DNA from: CAYUTA01 sp964447605
GTDB taxonomy: Bacteria; Bacillota; Clostridia; Christensenellales; CAG-138
NCBI GenBank assembly: GCA_964447605.1
Contig: CAYUTA010000002.1
Coordinates: 21,399-85,398 of the forward strand
Length of the DNA: 64,000 nt
Direction: 5' to 3'
Made by a program: the position numbers and the translations under genes. The notes below the pieces were generated by a model. That model was not told where the DNA came from and made no database searches. It worked only from the letters and a program-made list of their open reading frames with translations. Below are positions 17,788 through 26,110 of the stretch, piece after piece. Each line of letters opens with the position of its first letter. The first letter of the stretch is position 1.

Positions 17788-19173
17788 ATGAAGACACTGA
17801 TTCGGGGTGCAAAAGCCATTGTCACCTGTGATGCGCACGACGCCGTGCTGCGGGATGCGGATATCCTCATCAACGGCAATGTGATTGAAGCCGTCGGCAA
17901 AAATCTTTCCGCAGACGGAGCAAGGGTCATTGACGGCCGGGATAAGTTTGTTTATCCGGGCCTGGTAAACACGCATCATCATTTTTTTCAGACCTTTGTC
18001 CGCAATTTAAAAACCGTGGATTATCCCAACCTGGAAGTGGTGGACTGGCTGCGGGAAATCTATGTCATATTTCAAAAAATCAATGCGGACGTCGTATACT
18101 ATTCCTCCATCACCGCCATGGGCGATCTGATTAAGCACGGCTGCACCACTGCATTTGATCATCATTATTGCTTTACGCATGCGTCTGGCCCGGCGACCAT
18201 TGATCAGCAGATGGAAGCGGCGGAGCTGATGGGCATCCGTTTTGTCGCCGGCCGCGGCGCCAATACACTGCCCGAGCGCGAGGGCAGCACCATTCCGGAG
18301 GAAATGCTGGAAACCACCGATGGGTTCCTGCAGGACTGCGAACGCATCATCGGGCGTTATCATGATGCGTCTCCCTTTTCCATGCGGCAGGTTGTGGTAG
18401 CCCCCTGCCAGCCCGTGAACTGCTATAAGGAAACCTTTATTGAAGCCCTCGCCTTTGCTCGCTCAAAGGGCGTCCGGCTGCACACCCATATGGGCGAGGG
18501 GGAAAATGCAGCCATGCAGGCCCGGTGGGGCAGGCGCACGCTGGATTGGCTCGAAAACATCGGTTTTGTGGGGGATGATATCTGGGTTGCGCATGCCTGG
18601 GAGATTCCGCCGGAAGAATACCGCCGCATGGGGCGTTATGGCATGGGCGTTTCACACTGCCCCGGGCCTGCTATTCTGGGCGGCTTCATGCCGCTGAATA
18701 TCCCGGACATGCAGGCAAACGGCGTGGTGGTGAGCCTTGGCTGCGACGGATCGGCAACCAACGACTCCTCCAACCCGCTGGATTCGTTGAGAATGGCATA
18801 TCTTATGCAGGCGTCGCAGAGCAAAGCGCGCGGCGGAAGTATGCTGCCCTACGATATCCTGAAAATTGCAACCGCGGGCGGAGCAAAGACGCTTGGGCGG
18901 GCGGAAATCGGCTCCCTTGAAGTCGGCAAGGCCGCGGACTTGTTTCTGGTGGATACGAGCGTGTTTGAATTCACCGGCACGCTGCATGATCCAAAAAATG
19001 TTCTGGCCCGTACCGGCATCACCGGGCCCGTGTGGCTCACCATGATCAACGGTCAGGTGGTGTATGAAAACGGCGCGCTGACCCGGGTGGATGAGAAAAA
19101 ACTTGCCCGCGAAGCAGAAGCCGTATGCGAGCGTGTACTGAGAAACACCTGCCGGGCGTTTCAGAATCTTTAA
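17788..19173 (+). CDS. Amidohydrolase, 8-oxoguanine/guanine deaminase-like
   Basis: 461 residues, COG0402-type amidohydrolase. Metal and catalytic motifs are intact: NTHHHFFQT, HTHMGEGE, VAHAWEIPPEE and GCDGSATND. The overall pattern resembles 8-oxoguanine deaminases and the related TrzN/AtzB group more than GuaD. Between a molybdenum hydroxylase and a nucleoside importer, deamination of an aminopurine to an oxopurine is the likely job. The exact base is not determined. A ribosome site (GAAAG) precedes the ATG. Confidence 0.85.
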   Translation: MKTLIRGAKAIVTCDAHDAVLRDADILINGNVIEAVGKNLSADGARVIDGRDKFVYPGLVNTHHHFFQTFVRNLKTVDYPNLEVVDWLREIYVIFQKINADVVYYSSITAMGDLIKHGCTTAFDHHYCFTHASGPATIDQQMEAAELMGIRFVAGRGANTLPEREGSTIPEEMLETTDGFLQDCERIIGRYHDASPFSMRQVVVAPCQPVNCYKETFIEALAFARSKGVRLHTHMGEGENAAMQARWGRRTLDWLENIGFVGDDIWVAHAWEIPPEEYRRMGRYGMGVSHCPGPAILGGFMPLNIPDMQANGVVVSLGCDGSATNDSSNPLDSLRMAYLMQASQSKARGGSMLPYDILKIATAGGAKTLGRAEIGSLEVGKAADLFLVDTSVFEFTGTLHDPKNVLARTGITGPVWLTMINGQVVYENGALTRVDEKKLAREAEAVCERVLRNTCRAFQNL

Positions 19174-19192
19174 GCCTGAAAGAGGAGGAATG

Positions 19193-20719
19193 ATGGCAAC
19201 ACCGATTTTGAAAATGCGGGGCATTACAAAGCGCTTTCCCGGTGTGCTTGCAAACGATAAGGTGGACCTGACCCTGTATCCCGGCGAAATCCATGCGTTG
19301 CTGGGGGAGAATGGCGCGGGTAAAAGTACTTTGATGAACGTGCTCACCGGCATATACTATCCAAACGAGGGCAAGATTTACTATAAGGGCGAGCTTGTGA
19401 AGGTCCACAGCACCAAAGCGGCGGCAGAGCTTGGCATTGGCATGGTACACCAGCACTTTAAGCTCATCGACACGCTCAGCGTAGCGGAGAATGTCTTCCT
19501 CGTATCCAAGCGCTGCCGTTTCCTGCTGAAAAAGGAAAAGATCAACCGACAGGTGGAGCGCTGCGCAAAGGAGTACAACCTGAACCTGGATCCGTCCGCA
19601 AGGGTATGGCAGCTTTCCATCGGCGAGCAGCAGAGGGTGGAGATCGTCAAGCTGCTGTTTTGCAGGGCGGAGATCCTGATTCTGGATGAACCGACCGCCG
19701 TGCTGACGCCACAGGAATCAAAGGATTTGTTTACTGCTCTGAGACGCATGGCGGACAGCGGAAAAACGGTCATGTTCATCACCCACAAGATGAACGAGGT
19801 GATGCGCTATGCAGACCGCATCACCGTGTTGCGGGACGGCAGGTCCATTGCCAGCATGCTGCGGGCCGAGACCAGCGCGGAGGATCTTACAACCAGAATG
19901 GTTGGAAGGCCGCTTTCGCCTGCCGCGGGGAAAACTGAGAAGACCGGCGGCGGCAAGATCGCCCTTTCCCTCGAAAACGTCTGCGCCAAAGGCGATAAGG
20001 GCGTCAATGCTCTGACAAACGTAACGCTGCACATCAACAGCGGAGAGATTTTAGGCGTTGCGGGCGTTGCCGGCAACGGTCAAAGAGAGTTGGCAGAGGT
20101 GATTACAGGCCTTCGTCCGGCGACGTCCGGGGTCATCCGAATGGGCGCGGGGGAGATCACAAACCGTACGCCGAAACAAATACTGCGCACAGGTGTGGCA
20201 AGCATCCCGGAGGACCGCATCGGCACGGGTCTTGTTTCCTCCATGAATCTGTATGAAAACGCGATATTGCGCGATTACGATCAACCGCCCTGCAGTCAGA
20301 TGGGGCTGCTCAATTATACGGCGATCAAGCGGCGCGCGGAGACGTTCGCAGCAAAGCACCGGATCAAAAATGCCGGCCTGACAAAGCCGGTTGGCCTGAT
20401 GTCCGGCGGAAATCTGCAAAAGCTGCTTATCGCCCGGGAGATTAATGGCGAACCCGGCGTCATCATTGCGGCGTATCCGGTCCATGGGCTGGATATCGGG
20501 GCAACGGCGGCCATTCACGATATTTTGATTGCCCAGCGAAACCGGGGCGCCGCCATCCTGTTGATCTCTGAGGATCTGGATGAATTATTCGAGCTTTCGG
20601 ATCGTATTACGGCGCTCAATGAAGGCAGGATAATGGGCGTTTATGATGTTGCAGAGGCGGATTATGAAAAAATCGGTCGGATGATGCTGGGCACGGCCAG
20701 ATCGGAGGTTACGGTATGA
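19193..20719 (+). CDS. Nucleoside-type ABC importer, duplicated ATP-binding protein
   Basis: About 508 residues with two ABC domains. The first has a full Walker A (GENGAGKSTLMN) and signature (LSIGEQQRVEI). The second has a degenerate P-loop (VAGNGQREL) but a good signature (LMSGGNLQKLLIA), as is usual for the NupA/YufO and sugar-type group. ATGs lie at 19190 and 19193. AGGAGGA abuts the first, so the second is preferred. The stop overlaps the next gene as ATGA. It powers the two permeases that follow. Confidence 0.93.
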   Translation: MATPILKMRGITKRFPGVLANDKVDLTLYPGEIHALLGENGAGKSTLMNVLTGIYYPNEGKIYYKGELVKVHSTKAAAELGIGMVHQHFKLIDTLSVAENVFLVSKRCRFLLKKEKINRQVERCAKEYNLNLDPSARVWQLSIGEQQRVEIVKLLFCRAEILILDEPTAVLTPQESKDLFTALRRMADSGKTVMFITHKMNEVMRYADRITVLRDGRSIASMLRAETSAEDLTTRMVGRPLSPAAGKTEKTGGGKIALSLENVCAKGDKGVNALTNVTLHINSGEILGVAGVAGNGQRELAEVITGLRPATSGVIRMGAGEITNRTPKQILRTGVASIPEDRIGTGLVSSMNLYENAILRDYDQPPCSQMGLLNYTAIKRRAETFAAKHRIKNAGLTKPVGLMSGGNLQKLLIAREINGEPGVIIAAYPVHGLDIGATAAIHDILIAQRNRGAAILLISEDLDELFELSDRITALNEGRIMGVYDVAEADYEKIGRMMLGTARSEVTV

Positions 20720-21819
20720 TGGGACGAATCGCCATCCGGTTTGAAAAGCGGGAGCGGCTTGCGCCCTGGATGCGGGCGGCTGTGCCGGTGATTTGCGTAC
20801 TGCTGGCTCTTATATGCTGTGCGGCAATCATCGCCATTCAGGGCTTTGATCCCGTCAAGGTATATATCAGACTGTTGCAAGGCGGATTCGGCTCCGGTTC
20901 CAGGATCTCGGAAAGCGTACTGCAGGGAATCCCCCTCATGCTTTGCGGCCTTGGCGTTGCGATGGCGCTTAAGATGTCCGTCAATAACATCGGCGCCGAG
21001 GGACAGTTTGCCATCGGAGCGTTTTGTGCAACCGGTATCGTTCTGTTTTGCCCGGGCATACCCAGCCGGCTTGTGCTGCCCTTGGGTATGCTTGCCGGCT
21101 TTGCCGGAGGCGCTGTCTGGGCAATGCTCGCCGTTGCGCCGCGGGCGTTTCTTGGAGTGAACGAAACCATTGTAACGCTGATGTTCAACTACGTGGCCCT
21201 GTATTTTGTAGATTACTGGTGCTATGGACCCTGGCGGGACTCCGCCGGATCCAATATGCCTTACACGGCTGTGTTTCCAGAGCATGCAAAGCTTTCCACG
21301 CTGTTTGGCACCCGGGTTCATACCGGGCTGATCATGGCGATGACAGCCGCGGTGCTCATCTATCTGTTTTATCAGAAGACTGCCAGAGGCTATCAGATGC
21401 GGGTTATCGGCGCGAATGCGCGTGCGGCCCGGTATGCCGGCATGAACATTATCTCAAACATTTTGCTGGTTATGCTCATGTCCGGCGGGCTGGCCGGGCT
21501 GGCAGGCTCAACTTATGTGACGGGCGTGGTATATCGCCTGCAGCCGAACCTGCCAAACGGCGCGGGTTACACCGCCATCATCATTGCGTACCTGGCAAAG
21601 TTCAATCCCTTCATCGTGCTGCTCATCGCAGTATTGTTCGGAGGGCTGACCCAGGGCGGATACAGCATGCAGATTATCGGCGTATCCCCGCGCGTGGTTA
21701 CAATGATGCAGGGCGCAATCCTCTTTTTTGTGCTGGGCGGCGAAATATTTCTGCGCAACCGCCTGGTGATCAAACGAACAGGGACGGAGGTATCCGGCGA
21801 AGCGCCGGAGCAAGCTTGA
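20716..21819 (+). CDS. Nucleoside-type ABC importer, permease 1
   Basis: 367 residues with about eight to ten membrane segments after a short charged N-terminus. It matches the BPD_transp_2/NupB-YufP permease type: ALKMSVNNIGAEGQFAIGAF and the coupling segment RVIGANARAARYAGMN, which is typical of the group. It is ATGA-coupled to the ATPase gene and followed four bases later by the second permease. With that permease it forms the membrane channel. Confidence 0.93.
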   Translation: MMGRIAIRFEKRERLAPWMRAAVPVICVLLALICCAAIIAIQGFDPVKVYIRLLQGGFGSGSRISESVLQGIPLMLCGLGVAMALKMSVNNIGAEGQFAIGAFCATGIVLFCPGIPSRLVLPLGMLAGFAGGAVWAMLAVAPRAFLGVNETIVTLMFNYVALYFVDYWCYGPWRDSAGSNMPYTAVFPEHAKLSTLFGTRVHTGLIMAMTAAVLIYLFYQKTARGYQMRVIGANARAARYAGMNIISNILLVMLMSGGLAGLAGSTYVTGVVYRLQPNLPNGAGYTAIIIAYLAKFNPFIVLLIAVLFGGLTQGGYSMQIIGVSPRVVTMMQGAILFFVLGGEIFLRNRLVIKRTGTEVSGEAPEQA

Positions 21820-21822
21820 CAG

Positions 21823-22749
21823 ATGGACGTTTTGATTTCGATACTGAGCGCAGCCATTACTTCCTCCGGCGCGGTTATGTACGCCGCCATCGGCGAGATC
21901 ATCTCCGAGCGCAGCGGCGTGATCAATCTCGGCCTTGAGGGTGTTATGCTTATGGGCGCTGTTGCCGGATATGTAACGGTGGTCAAAACCGGCTCACTGG
22001 CCCTTGGCGTGCTGGCAGCGGTCGGCGCCGGCGCGCTGCTCGGACTGTTTTATGCAATCGTTTCCATTACGCTTCAGGCAAACCAAATCGTATCCGGCCT
22101 TGCCATGGTAATATTGGGAACCGGCATGTCCGGGTTTATCGGCAAGGATTATGCGGGCATTGTTTCAGGCGTTTCCTTTTCGAAGGCCCCCATTCCGCTG
22201 CTTTCCAGGATTCCCGTAATCGGGAGCGTGCTGTTCAATCAGAACATCTTGATTTACGCGCTGTACCTGCTTGTGCCGCTGATGATGGTTTATATCTATA
22301 AGACGCGGCCGGGACTGCGGCTGCGTGCGCTTGGAGAAAATCCTTCGGTGCTGGACGCGGCCGGCTACCAAATATATCTGGCCCGGTATGCATATGTCAT
22401 CGCGGGCAGCGCAATCGTGGCGCTGGGCGGGGCATATGTAACGCTGTGCTATACCCCTTCCTGGTATGATCAAATCACGGCGGGCGCAGGATGGATTGCC
22501 GCGGCGCTTGTCATTTTTTCCGGCTGGAACCCGTTGTACGCGTTTCTCGGCGCCATGCTGTTTGGCGGCGTGTCTGCCGTAGGCCTCAGGCTGCAGTTGA
22601 TGGGGGTCGAGATATCCAGCTTCTTCATCAGTATGCTGCCTTATCTTTGTACGGTGGTCGTTCTGATCCTTTCCACCGGCAGCTTCCGCGCAAAACGGTC
22701 TGCAGCGCCGGCAATGCTCGGGAAGTATTATGATCGTGAGTCCCGCTAG
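21823..22749 (+). CDS. Nucleoside-type ABC importer, permease 2
   Basis: 308 residues, the shorter permease of the pair. Motifs are AAIGEIISERSGVINLGLEG near the N-terminus and LRALGENPSVLDAAG in the coupling loop, with membrane segments on both sides. It resembles NupC/YufQ. The gene ends in TAG, showing that UAG is a normal stop in this genome. Confidence 0.93.
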   Translation: MDVLISILSAAITSSGAVMYAAIGEIISERSGVINLGLEGVMLMGAVAGYVTVVKTGSLALGVLAAVGAGALLGLFYAIVSITLQANQIVSGLAMVILGTGMSGFIGKDYAGIVSGVSFSKAPIPLLSRIPVIGSVLFNQNILIYALYLLVPLMMVYIYKTRPGLRLRALGENPSVLDAAGYQIYLARYAYVIAGSAIVALGGAYVTLCYTPSWYDQITAGAGWIAAALVIFSGWNPLYAFLGAMLFGGVSAVGLRLQLMGVEISSFFISMLPYLCTVVVLILSTGSFRAKRSAAPAMLGKYYDRESR

Positions 22750-22827
22750 CGGCCGCTGTTCTTTGGCGCGGCAACGATTGGTGCAGGGAATTTTCCCTTT
22801 GTCAAAAATAAATAAAGGAGAGTAAGT

Positions 22828-23958
22828 ATGAAAAAGTTGATTGCAGTCCTGATGATGCTCGTTATGGCCCTTGGCTTAATTGCCTGCAAGACCGAAGCCA
22901 GTCCCCAGGGCAATGCAGCAGGGCAGATTAGCGACGCAGTGGATTACAGCAAGGTAAAGATTGGCGTCATCTCCAACACCACCGCTCAGGACGGCGGATG
23001 GGGCACTGCATTATATGATTCGCTTAAGAAAGCGCAGGAACAGACCGGTATGACAGATGAACAGATCATCTGGGTGGAGAGCATCTATGACGGTACGGCC
23101 GATGTGGACAATATGATCGATCAGATGGTCGGCGAAGGCTGCAATGTGATTATGGCGCATTCGGCCGGCTATGTCGATCAATTGAAGACGGCTGCCGAGA
23201 AGTATCCGGATGTCTATTTTTGTGGCTATGAGTGTCCGGTGGAAGGCCTGGACAACTATGCCATGTATTCCATCAGCGATCAGGCCGCATCCTTCCTATG
23301 CGGTTATATCGCAGCCCGTATGTCGGAAAGCGACGAGATCGGCTATATCGGCAACATGCCTACCTCGGACCTGATCTGCTGTCTGGATGCGTTTGCAGTT
23401 GGCGCAAAGTACGCCAATGAAAACGCAAAGGTTAAGATCATCTGGATCAACAGCTGGTATGACCCGGCTACTGAAAAGGAGGCCGCTAATTCCCTGCTAG
23501 AATCCGGACATAATGTGATCGGTTACATGGGCTCCACCGCCTCGGTGGCCCAGGCCTGCGGCGAGCATCAGGGCTTTACCACCGGTATGTACATCGACAT
23601 GCACGATTATGCCCCGGGCGCGGTGCTGACCTCCCATATTTTCGACTGGACGCTCATGATCAAACAACTGTTTGATATGGTTGCGACCGACAGCTGGTCC
23701 GGCGCTCCTATAATTTACGGCTTTGAAGACGGTGCGGCCCGAATTGCCGACTTGAACACTGAAATCGTTCCGGAAGACATCGCAAAGGACTTTGAAGAGG
23801 TCAAAGGGAAGCTCATGAGCGGCGAATTGACGGTGTTCTCCGGCCCCCTGTACGACAACGAGGGAACTCTGATTGTCGAAGAGGGCAAGGAACTGAGCGG
23901 CAACGATCTCATTTACATCCATTTCCTGGCGGACAACGTCATTGGCGCAATTCCGTAA
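22828..23958 (+). CDS. BMP-family nucleoside-binding lipoprotein
   Basis: 376 residues. The signal peptide ends in the lipobox LIAC, followed by a Ser/Gly linker. The BMP/PnrA domain is recognisable from VKIGVISNTTAQDGGWG, the Asp/Gly-rich hinge and GCNVIMAHSAGYVDQL. BMP proteins bind purine nucleosides for this ABC family. It is the last gene of the operon, with AAAGGAGAG before the ATG and a terminator after the stop. Together with the upstream genes it completes the importer. Confidence 0.93.
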   Translation: MKKLIAVLMMLVMALGLIACKTEASPQGNAAGQISDAVDYSKVKIGVISNTTAQDGGWGTALYDSLKKAQEQTGMTDEQIIWVESIYDGTADVDNMIDQMVGEGCNVIMAHSAGYVDQLKTAAEKYPDVYFCGYECPVEGLDNYAMYSISDQAASFLCGYIAARMSESDEIGYIGNMPTSDLICCLDAFAVGAKYANENAKVKIIWINSWYDPATEKEAANSLLESGHNVIGYMGSTASVAQACGEHQGFTTGMYIDMHDYAPGAVLTSHIFDWTLMIKQLFDMVATDSWSGAPIIYGFEDGAARIADLNTEIVPEDIAKDFEEVKGKLMSGELTVFSGPLYDNEGTLIVEEGKELSGNDLIYIHFLADNVIGAIP

Positions 23959-23985
23959 GCTTTGGGGAAAGCCATGTGCAAAGGC

Positions 23986-24030
23986 GCCGCCCGGACATGG
24001 ATCACAGGATTCATGCAAGGGCGGCTTCTT
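23986..24030 (+). terminator. Terminator of the purine operon
   Basis: GCCGCCC (23986-23992) pairs with GGGCGGC (24019-24025), followed by TTCTTT. The loop of 26 bases is long but contains a small ATG/CAT pair. Confidence 0.5.
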
Positions 24031-24164
24031 TATGACAAGGGCTGTTGTATGGGCTTTCCATCCAAGCGGTAAGCGGACGAAGCGAGAACCCAAAACGGAG
24101 CATCCGGTTCTTCCCGCGTCGATCGAACCCGTGCGCGGCTTCACGGAGCAGCCTGCAAAACTGC

Positions 24165-24199
24165 GCATGCCCCAATGGATTTCGCCCATTGAGGCATGC
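24165..24199 (-). terminator. Strong hairpin between convergent genes
   Basis: GCATGCCCCAATGG pairs with the CCATTGAGGCATGC arm with one mismatch, a six-base ATTTCG loop between them. Read on the minus strand it lies 37 bases after the lipoprotein gene and is followed by a short TTTT, so it probably ends that transcript. It may act on both strands. Confidence 0.45.
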
Positions 24200-24236
24200 A
24201 TGATTGCGTCGCAAACTCTTTGTCTTACATTTTGCC

Positions 24237-24746
24237 TTACATCGCTTCGAACTCGCAGTTGACCTCCACGTTGCCGCCGTTTTCATCCACAAATGTTTTA
24301 ACGATGCGGTATGTGCCGCGCGTCAGCGGTTCATAGTGGTTGGCAAAATCAAACGTCTGCTCCTGTGTTTCGCCTGCGGCAATGACCAGCAGCGCCAGCG
24401 AGACGGCCTCGTTGGTCAGCGGTACAACTTCCCAGGAACCATCGTCATTTTTGCGCTCAAGCTTTTGCACATAGTCATACGAGTAGGTTTTGTCCGAGCC
24501 GTTGATGATGATCAGCTGGACGGCCTCCGTCTCGGTCGTGACGGTCTTTTGCTTGATATAGAGCTCAATTTTGCTGTCTACGGGCACAGCCGCGTCTTCT
24601 GCCGCATCCCCCGGCAAACCCGCGGGCGTGCTCGTGGCCTCGGCCGGCTCCGCCGTAGCGGCGGGCTGCTTGGCGGGCGCTGTGCAGCCGAACAGAACGC
24701 CGGCAAGCATCATCAAGGACATCGTCAAAATCACTATTTTTTTCAT
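24237..24746 (-). CDS. Lipoprotein with Big_14-like immunoglobulin-fold domain
   Basis: 169 residues. The start is ATG 24746, behind AAGGAGAG, rather than the longer upstream frame. The signal peptide ends at LFGC. An Ala/Thr/Pro-rich linker leads to a beta-rich domain: VQLIIINGSDKTYSY, LERKNDDGSWEVVPL, a PGET-like AAGETQEQTFDF and GTYRIVKTF. This is the pattern of the Big_14 bacterial Ig-like domain found in many Clostridial lipoproteins. Function is unknown, and it is probably exposed on the outer membrane face. Confidence 0.8.
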   Translation of the reverse strand: MKKIVILTMSLMMLAGVLFGCTAPAKQPAATAEPAEATSTPAGLPGDAAEDAAVPVDSKIELYIKQKTVTTETEAVQLIIINGSDKTYSYDYVQKLERKNDDGSWEVVPLTNEAVSLALLVIAAGETQEQTFDFANHYEPLTRGTYRIVKTFVDENGGNVEVNCEFEAM

Positions 24747-24831
24747 TGGTCTCTCTCCTTTTCGGTTTTCGTATGTTACACTTGGTATACCCCAAAAGGG
24801 TTGCAAAATATTAATAAATATATTTTTTGGA

Positions 24832-25416
24832 TTATCCCGCATTTCCATTCGCCGGGAAGCCCCTTCTCAGTTTTTCATTCAGTTTGCCGTAGATATGCGC
24901 CTGAAACCAGGGCTCCGTGGAAACAGCCACCGCCTCGTCAAGCGAAAACCACTTGACCCCGCTGTTCTCCTGCTCGCACACGGTCAGGGCCTCCGCCTCG
25001 TCGGCCTCCAGCAGATACGTTACATTCAGATGCAGGTGTGAGGAAACGTACCGCCCGCGTTTGATATGTCCGTCCACGGTTAAAATTTCCAGAGAAAAAA
25101 TGTCCTCCGCCACAGGATGCACATACGTGATCCCGCTCTCCTCGCGTACCTCGCGCAGCGCCACCCCGAGCAGATCCTGCTCGCCATCTGCGTGTCCGCC
25201 CATCCATGACCACGATTGATAGATGTTGTGGTATACCATCAGCGCCTTTGTGCGGTCGGCGTTGACCACCCACGCGGACGCGGTCATGTGCGCGGTCGAA
25301 TTTTCTCTTGCAAACCATTCCTGCCCGCCGGTCAGCAGCCCCAGCAACACCGCTTTGTCGGCGCTCTCCTGTTCGTTAAACGGCGGGTATGCCGCAATCT
25401 GTTCCAAAATACTCAT
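24832..25416 (-). CDS. Nudix hydrolase
   Basis: 194 residues. The Nudix box is GGHADGEQDLLGVALREV followed by REESGI. The first conserved Glu of the consensus is Gln in the strict alignment, with a Glu one residue earlier. Substrate is unknown; an IPP-isomerase-like or NDP-X hydrolase role is possible. Its ATG overlaps the end of the broken racemase gene as ATGA, and GGGAGGG lies upstream, so translation was coupled to the racemase. Confidence 0.88.
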   Translation of the reverse strand: MSILEQIAAYPPFNEQESADKAVLLGLLTGGQEWFARENSTAHMTASAWVVNADRTKALMVYHNIYQSWSWMGGHADGEQDLLGVALREVREESGITYVHPVAEDIFSLEILTVDGHIKRGRYVSSHLHLNVTYLLEADEAEALTVCEQENSGVKWFSLDEAVAVSTEPWFQAHIYGKLNEKLRRGFPANGNAG

Positions 25417-26110
25417 GTTCTCACCCTCCCGCCCGCAAATTCAATCGCTCCGGCTGCGAGCACGGCCGTCGGGTCAATAAACGGCGCGTCGAACGCCTAT
25501 CGCTCAAACGCGATAGGCAGTTCCGTGCAGCCAAGCACAAAGCTTTGCGCGCCGCATCCGCGCATATCGTTTAATATGGCCTGTATCTCATTTTTATCCG
25601 TTTGTTTTTTACCGGCTTTGATATCGTCGTAAATCATGGACATGATCGTGCGCTGCTCCGCTTTGTCCGGCTTAATGCACGCAATGCCGCATTCGGCAAG
25701 CAGCCGCTCATAGATGCCCGTTGCAATGGTTCCGTCGGTGGCAAGCAGGCCTATGCCGCTCAACCCGCAGCGCAAGATCCGCTCCGCAGTCAGCCGCAGC
25801 ATATGCAGCACGGGCAGCGGCGAACGGCCGGTCAGTTCGTCATAATAATAGTGCGCCGTATTGCAGGGCATAACCAGAAAATCCGCCCCCGCCCGCGCCA
25901 GCGTGCGCGCGCTTTTGACCAGTTCCGGCATGGGTGAAGCGCCTCCCCGTAGTATCGCCTCCGTGCGATCCGGGATGGCGGTGTTGTTATCGATGAGAAT
26001 ATGCAGATGCTCACGGTCGCTTTTCGCGTCGGTCAGCAACACAATTTTTTGAACAGGTCCGCCGTTGCCAGGGGGCCCATGCCGCCGATCACGCCAATGG
26101 TCCTTTTCAT
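25413..26110 (-). pseudogene. Aspartate/glutamate racemase family gene with a frameshift and an in-frame UAG
   Basis: Starting at ATG 26110 the frame reads the normal racemase opening (TIGVIGGMGPLATADLF) and then hits a stop. One base added to the A6 run (T6 at 26045-26050 on the plus strand) joins it to the rest: KIVLLTDAKS, MPCNTAHYYYDEL with one catalytic Cys, and LGCTELPIAFE with the other. That part ends at TAG (25499-25497). The same frame then continues with PFIDPTAVLAAGAIEF, the expected family C-terminus, to a TGA overlapping the Nudix start. Corrected length is about 232 residues, normal for the family. It is ATGA-coupled to the ligase gene upstream. Confidence 0.85.
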
